Shown here piece by piece: positions 6,936 to 10,363 of a stretch of DNA of 10,363 nucleotides. The notes under the pieces are model-generated. The model did not search any database. It saw only the letters and a program-made list of their open reading frames with translations, and was not told the DNA's origin. The DNA lies in contig JADWMH010000061.1 in the NCBI GenBank assembly GCA_015767355.1, positions 1 to 10,363 on the forward strand, given 5' to 3'. The position numbers and the translations under genes were made by a program. Within the stretch, counting starts at the first letter, position 1; every line of letters begins with the position of its first letter. Source of the stretch: Gammaproteobacteria bacterium. GTDB lineage: Bacteria > Pseudomonadota > Gammaproteobacteria > Chromatiales > Chromatiaceae.

Positions 6936-9765
6936 CTTCCCAACGTCCTGTCTCGGTGTATCTGCTGATTTTGGCTGCAAATCGGTCGATTTTCTGTCGT
7001 GCCAGGGTATTGGTATCGAAGCTTGCATACCAATTCGGGTTCTGTTCCTGGTGCTGACAAGCAATCATATCGAATGAAAGCAGCGCATAGATGTTTTGCC
7101 ACTCTCCTTCCACGCGCTGGCTCAATCCTGGATTGATGATGTAGTGGCCGCGTTTAACACGCAGAAACAGCTTGCGGTTGTATTTGTCGTCACGGCTAAC
7201 CTCGTTCTTCGACAGAATACTGGAGATGTAAGGGCGCTTTTTGCGCCGCGCAGGCAGGATGTGCTCCGGAAAATGCGCCAGTGCTTCAGTAAAATCGCTG
7301 CTCTGGAAGGCGCCCCCCGTTTGATAGATTGCATCTCCCATGCGGGTATAGAACATCGCCATCATCAGGCTGAGCATAAGGAATTCCATGGAGCGTTTAT
7401 CAATTTTGACCAGCTGCTCATCCACCTGGATATCGATGCAGTCAGGCTCGAGCAGACGATAAACGGCGGCCAGCTTGTTGCTGCTGTATCTGGGGTCATT
7501 CAGCGCCTGCTCCAGGGCGATCTGAAAGGCGTTGAATCCGGCATTATTGATCAGTTCGGTATTCGCACCACGCTCTCTCAACTCCCTCACCAGGGTCTCG
7601 TTGCCGATGCGGCTGGCGACCATCAATGGTGTCTGATTGAAGAGATTGCGAAAATCGACGCCATATTGATCGGTTTGCCGCAGAACAGCGCCGGGATGTT
7701 TCAGCTCATAGGGAAGGAAATGCTTTTTGTTCAGCAGAAGCAGCCCCTTCTGCGGGTTTTTGGCGGGTGCGAATCCGGCTTTGATGAGCGCATTCAAGCG
7801 CGGTTGATCCCGGTAGACCAGGGCATATTCAAACAGGGCGAGCTTCGCCTTCTTGTTGTTCTCCTCGATGGCTTTGTATTGGAGTGCCTCCAGGGGCTTA
7901 CCCTGCAGCACCTCCCAGGGCACTGCTTTTTGCTTGAGGACCCGCTCACGAATGCTATTCGCCTGCTCCTCTTTTCCCTGCAGTTCCAGACGTTGCGCCT
8001 CCTGGCGCCACTCATCCAGAGAGGAGTCCTGTTTCTCCAGTTGCAGTCCATCTTTGGAGGGACGAAGATCGAGCAGATCGAACAGTCGCTGTTTGGGTGT
8101 TCGCTCGATGAGATAGATATTGCGTACGGCGCGGGTGATTGCGACATACAGGGCGTTGATATGAAACTTGTAGATCTCGAGGGATTTATCGCTTTTATCC
8201 CTGGTCCTGGCGTAGGCCAGCCCGTGTTGAAGATCTTCATGCGTCACACCACGGGTGATTTCTCGAAAGCGCTGCTCCTCTCCCGAGGTAAAGTTGTACA
8301 GCACGACATTTTCATACTCCAGTCCCTTGGCCTCCTGTACCGAAAAAACCAGCGGCGTGCCGAAGCTGGCGCTGGCGGCTGCCTTGTCCTGCGGGTGCAT
8401 GACAATGACGGCAAAGCGGGTAGAGTGGCGTGTTTTCTGGTCGAGTTCGGCCTTTATGCCATCCTCATCCTGCAGTAGTATGACTTCTCCGCTGTTGTGG
8501 GCGTTGCTTTCCACCAGGTAGTTGCTCTCCCTGTCGATAGAGCCGAAACGGGCGCTCTTGATCTTCAAAAGACGGTTGGCCACCTCCGTCACCTGGGGGG
8601 AGTTGCGATAGTTGGTATTGAGAATGCGGATCAGATCCGCTTGCGGAGCAGAGCCCTCCTGCCGATAGAAAAAACTCTTGATCTTGGACCAGGAGAAAAA
8701 GTTGGGGTGGACGATCTGGTTTGAATCGCCGCACAGAATAAAGCCGCTCGGATCGCGCAATGACTTGAGGATAAGCTGCATCTGAATGTTGGTCAGATCC
8801 TGCACCTCGTCCATGACGATGAAATCATAGCGAGGTTCCACCTTGGTCAGATATTCATGACTGAGGATGTTGGCATCGTAATATCCCTGCTCGCGCATCA
8901 CCTGCAGATATTTGCTGAACAGGTCATAGACCCGTCCCCGCTCCTCACGGGGGAAGATGGACTGCTTGATCCCCAGTTCAATATAGGCATCGCGCCCGAG
9001 ATAGGATGAGTCGCCGGCCGGTCCGGTAATGACCCCCTTGAACTCCTCGAACAGCTGATGGGCGTCTTTCAGGCCACTGACGGCGCGGTGGCGGGAGATC
9101 CAGGCGGAAAACTCCTTGAAATGCATCTCCCGGCCAGCAGGGACATGGATGCTCTCCAGGTACTCCTGAAAAGAGAGGAAATCGATCTGCTGATCCTCAT
9201 TGGCATAGCCGGCGGCGTAGTAGAGATCCCTCGAGTTGTGCACCAGGTAGGGAGAGCGGGTGACATAGAGGATATCCCCCATGGCCTCCTTCATCTTCTC
9301 CAGGGTCAGCATGGTCTTGCCGCTTCCCGCAGAGCCGATGATGATCAGTGGAGGCTGGAGGGCGTAGATAGCGCTTTGGGCCTCGTCAAAAGAGAGCACC
9401 TTATCCAGTATGTTGAAGGTGGAGTGATCGGGGTTGAGGTAAATCAGAGGCTCCTGCTGCACCTCATCGATAGACCCCGGGCTGGTGATTTTGGTCTCAT
9501 CCACCATGCCGCCGCGATTGAGAAAGCGGGATTTTTCGTAGGCATGCTGTTTGATGTACTCCAAAATCAGGGCATAAGCCTCTCCCCGGTAGCGGTGAAT
9601 CGCAAACAGCAGCCGGTTGCTGCGGTCCAGGCGCGCGCGATAGAGATTCTCCCCCACCTTCTTGACCTCGGCCGAGCGGAAATCATCCGCCTCCAGGTAG
9701 GCCTGCATCTTCTTGAATCCGGGGATTTTGGCGGGATTGATCTCGTTATAGAGTAGAACTTTCAT
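6925..9765 (-). CDS. UvrD-like superfamily 1 helicase with ParE/RelE-like N-terminus and ankyrin-containing C-terminus
   Basis: This 946-residue protein has three visible parts. Residues about 10-85 (VGENLYRARLDRSNRLLFAIH...ALILEYIKQHAYEK) follow the ParE/RelE-fold pattern of the beta-sheet toxins. The SF1 helicase motor spans about 120-560: Q-motif Gln130, Walker A GSAGSGKT (144-151), Walker B VMDEVQDL (317-324), CGDSNQ (345-350), TNYRNSP (384-390), VQEAKGLEYENVVL (476-489), and ALYVAITRAVRNIYLI (538-553). A charged helical linker (about 575-640) leads to ankyrin-like repeats at about 645-670 and 709-750 (NQTPLMVASRIGNETLVRELRERGANTELI). The last ~150 residues are unrecognised. UvrD-type motors with ankyrin repeats recall eukaryotic TRANK1. 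The gene opens the leftward cluster. The start has only a weak Shine-Dalgarno site. The motor is certain; the toxin-like fold is by pattern only, and activity is unknown. Confidence 0.92.
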   Translation of the reverse strand: MKVLLYNEINPAKIPGFKKMQAYLEADDFRSAEVKKVGENLYRARLDRSNRLLFAIHRYRGEAYALILEYIKQHAYEKSRFLNRGGMVDETKITSPGSIDEVQQEPLIYLNPDHSTFNILDKVLSFDEAQSAIYALQPPLIIIGSAGSGKTMLTLEKMKEAMGDILYVTRSPYLVHNSRDLYYAAGYANEDQQIDFLSFQEYLESIHVPAGREMHFKEFSAWISRHRAVSGLKDAHQLFEEFKGVITGPAGDSSYLGRDAYIELGIKQSIFPREERGRVYDLFSKYLQVMREQGYYDANILSHEYLTKVEPRYDFIVMDEVQDLTNIQMQLILKSLRDPSGFILCGDSNQIVHPNFFSWSKIKSFFYRQEGSAPQADLIRILNTNYRNSPQVTEVANRLLKIKSARFGSIDRESNYLVESNAHNSGEVILLQDEDGIKAELDQKTRHSTRFAVIVMHPQDKAAASASFGTPLVFSVQEAKGLEYENVVLYNFTSGEEQRFREITRGVTHEDLQHGLAYARTRDKSDKSLEIYKFHINALYVAITRAVRNIYLIERTPKQRLFDLLDLRPSKDGLQLEKQDSSLDEWRQEAQRLELQGKEEQANSIRERVLKQKAVPWEVLQGKPLEALQYKAIEENNKKAKLALFEYALVYRDQPRLNALIKAGFAPAKNPQKGLLLLNKKHFLPYELKHPGAVLRQTDQYGVDFRNLFNQTPLMVASRIGNETLVRELRERGANTELINNAGFNAFQIALEQALNDPRYSSNKLAAVYRLLEPDCIDIQVDEQLVKIDKRSMEFLMLSLMMAMFYTRMGDAIYQTGGAFQSSDFTEALAHFPEHILPARRKKRPYISSILSKNEVSRDDKYNRKLFLRVKRGHYIINPGLSQRVEGEWQNIYALLSFDMIACQHQEQNPNWYASFDTNTLARQKIDRFAAKISRYTETGRWEDGI

Positions 9766-9772
9766 GTAATTA

Positions 9773-9787
9773 TTCGTGTACCACGAA
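9773..9787. promoter_or_regulatory. perfect palindrome TTCGTG-TAC-CACGAA, likely operator of the helicase operon
   Basis: A perfect 6-bp inverted repeat with a 3-nt spacer sits 8-22 bp upstream of the helicase start codon on the minus strand. A possible -10 (TACAAT, minus strand, 9797-9792) would put the transcription start near or within it, so a bound repressor would block the operon. The binding protein is not known. Candidates are the HTH of the SWIM protein, the AbiEi-like Fic protein, or an outside regulator. Confidence 0.55.
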
Positions 9788-9805
9788 AAAAATTGTATTT
9801 AGCCC

Positions 9806-9824
9806 TTCAGGTTCATCCCCTGAA
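9806..9824. repeat. 6-bp inverted repeat TTCAGG/CCTGAA overlapping the heat shock -35
   Basis: TTCAGG (9806-9811) and CCTGAA (9819-9824) are perfect inverted repeats around a 7-nt loop. The right arm is the -35 of the candidate sigma-32 promoter. It may be a regulator site or coincidence. Confidence 0.35.
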
Positions 9825-9847
9825 AGTGACCCGACTCTGCACTATAT
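9819..9847 (+). promoter_or_regulatory. candidate sigma-32 heat shock promoter for hsp20
   Basis: CCTGAAA (9819-9825) differs by one base from the sigma-32 -35 consensus CTTGAAA. After a 14-nt spacer, CACTATAT (9840-9847) matches 6 of 8 bases of the CCCCATAT-type -10. The position, 33 bp before the hsp20 ATG, is right for a heat shock gene. Confidence 0.6.
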
Positions 9848-9879
9848 CTAAAAGTAAGAGATTAATTCGGAGTGAAACA

Positions 9880-10320
9880 ATGAATATGATAGTACGAAAT
9901 CCGTGGAACCTGCTCGACCAGTGGCATAATGAAATGGGTCAGCTGTTGAATACCCCGTCAGGGCGAGACGACACCAGCCTGGTTGAAGGCAGCGACTGGT
10001 CTCCTGCAGTTGACATCAAAGAGGAGGATGAGCGTTTTTTAATCCATGCGGATATTCCCGGAATCAGCGCTGACGAGATCGAAGTCTCAATGGAACAGGG
10101 TGTATTGACCATCAAGGGTGAGCGTAAACATCAATCTACTGAGGGCGGCAAAGATTATAAACGTCTGGAGCGCTCACACGGCGTCTTCATTCGGCGCTTC
10201 TCTCTACCGGATACCGTCGATGCCGGCAACATCAGCGCATCCAGTCAGAATGGTGTTCTGGAAATCATCCTTCCCAAATCTGCGCCGCAGATGCCGCGCC
10301 GCATAGAGGTGAGCAGCTGA
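9880..10320 (+). CDS. small heat shock protein, Hsp20/alpha-crystallin family
   Basis: This 146-residue ATP-independent holdase chaperone binds unfolding proteins in the cytoplasm and passes them to DnaK/ClpB. The N-terminus (MNMIVRNPWNLLDQWHNEM) is the short variable arm. The alpha-crystallin domain begins at W-S-P-A-V-D-I-K-E (about 43-51) and includes HADIPGISADEIEVSME, GVLTIKGERK, ERSHGVFIRRFSLPD and the GVLEIILPK strand with the conserved G-V-L. The C-terminal tail ends PRRIEVSS, containing the I-x-V anchor motif. The frame is open from 9793, but ATG 9880 is the start: GGAGTG lies 6 bp before it, and the upstream extension would run through the promoter. Length is typical. The gene is divergent from the helicase cluster, and nothing ties it to that cluster beyond position. 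Confidence 0.93.
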   Translation: MNMIVRNPWNLLDQWHNEMGQLLNTPSGRDDTSLVEGSDWSPAVDIKEEDERFLIHADIPGISADEIEVSMEQGVLTIKGERKHQSTEGGKDYKRLERSHGVFIRRFSLPDTVDAGNISASSQNGVLEIILPKSAPQMPRRIEVSS

Positions 10321-10363
10321 TCGCCTGCTGCCGGGGATGTATTTGAACAGCTGAAATGTTAGA

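Noticed and set aside
7096..8478. 460-residue plus-strand open frame opposite the UvrD-like gene
   Set aside because: It is antisense to a gene with a full set of helicase motifs, has no recognisable domain, and its codon pattern mirrors the real gene.
1..10363. CRISPR array or insertion sequence
   Set aside because: No regularly spaced direct repeats, transposase gene or flanking terminal inverted repeats were seen.

Overview
The window reads as proteobacterial DNA, most likely from a gammaproteobacterium. The grounds are the tRNA-Arg-type sequence, the strong Shine-Dalgarno sites, a candidate sigma-32 promoter in front of a small heat shock gene, and the general character of the proteins. 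The species cannot be fixed from the sequence alone. The left end looks like mobile-element DNA. The rest is a leftward block of large helicase and nucleic-acid genes, followed by a divergent hsp20 gene.

Region 1 (1-1250) is the end of an integrated element. It holds a 124-residue protein of a type I associate with mobile elements, and an isolated phage terminase small subunit with no large subunit beside it. Two small inverted repeats follow. Then comes about 45 bp matching the 3' part of a tRNA-Arg (ACG anticodon loop, T arm, 3' acceptor strand, CCA), with the 5' half decayed. A rho-independent terminator follows it, then two tandem 12-bp repeats. This looks like an attachment site left by tRNA-targeted integration, with the element extending to the left.

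Region 2 (1508-9765) holds four genes, all on the minus strand. In order of transcription they are: (i) a 946-residue UvrD-like superfamily 1 helicase with a ParE/RelE-like N-terminus and an ankyrin-containing C-terminal part; (ii) a SNF2 ATPase of 894 residues (with the start I prefer), whose start overlaps the end of the helicase gene by 11 bp; (iii) a SWIM zinc-finger protein with a basic linker and a C-terminal Xre-type helix-turn-helix; (iv) after a 114-bp gap, a fusion of an AbiEi-like winged helix to a Fic domain. The Fic core has Gly where the Mg-binding Asp/Glu normally sits. The SNF2-SWIM pair resembles the Bacillus YwqA-YwqB pair. The added UvrD-ankyrin gene, the adjoining Fic protein and the position beside an integration scar make this a candidate genome-maintenance or anti-phage module. 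That role is inference only.

Region 3 (9766-10363) is a divergent intergenic region and an hsp20 gene. Eight bases upstream of the helicase start codon is a perfect TTCGTG-TAC-CACGAA palindrome, a likely operator. On the other strand a good sigma-32-like promoter precedes hsp20.
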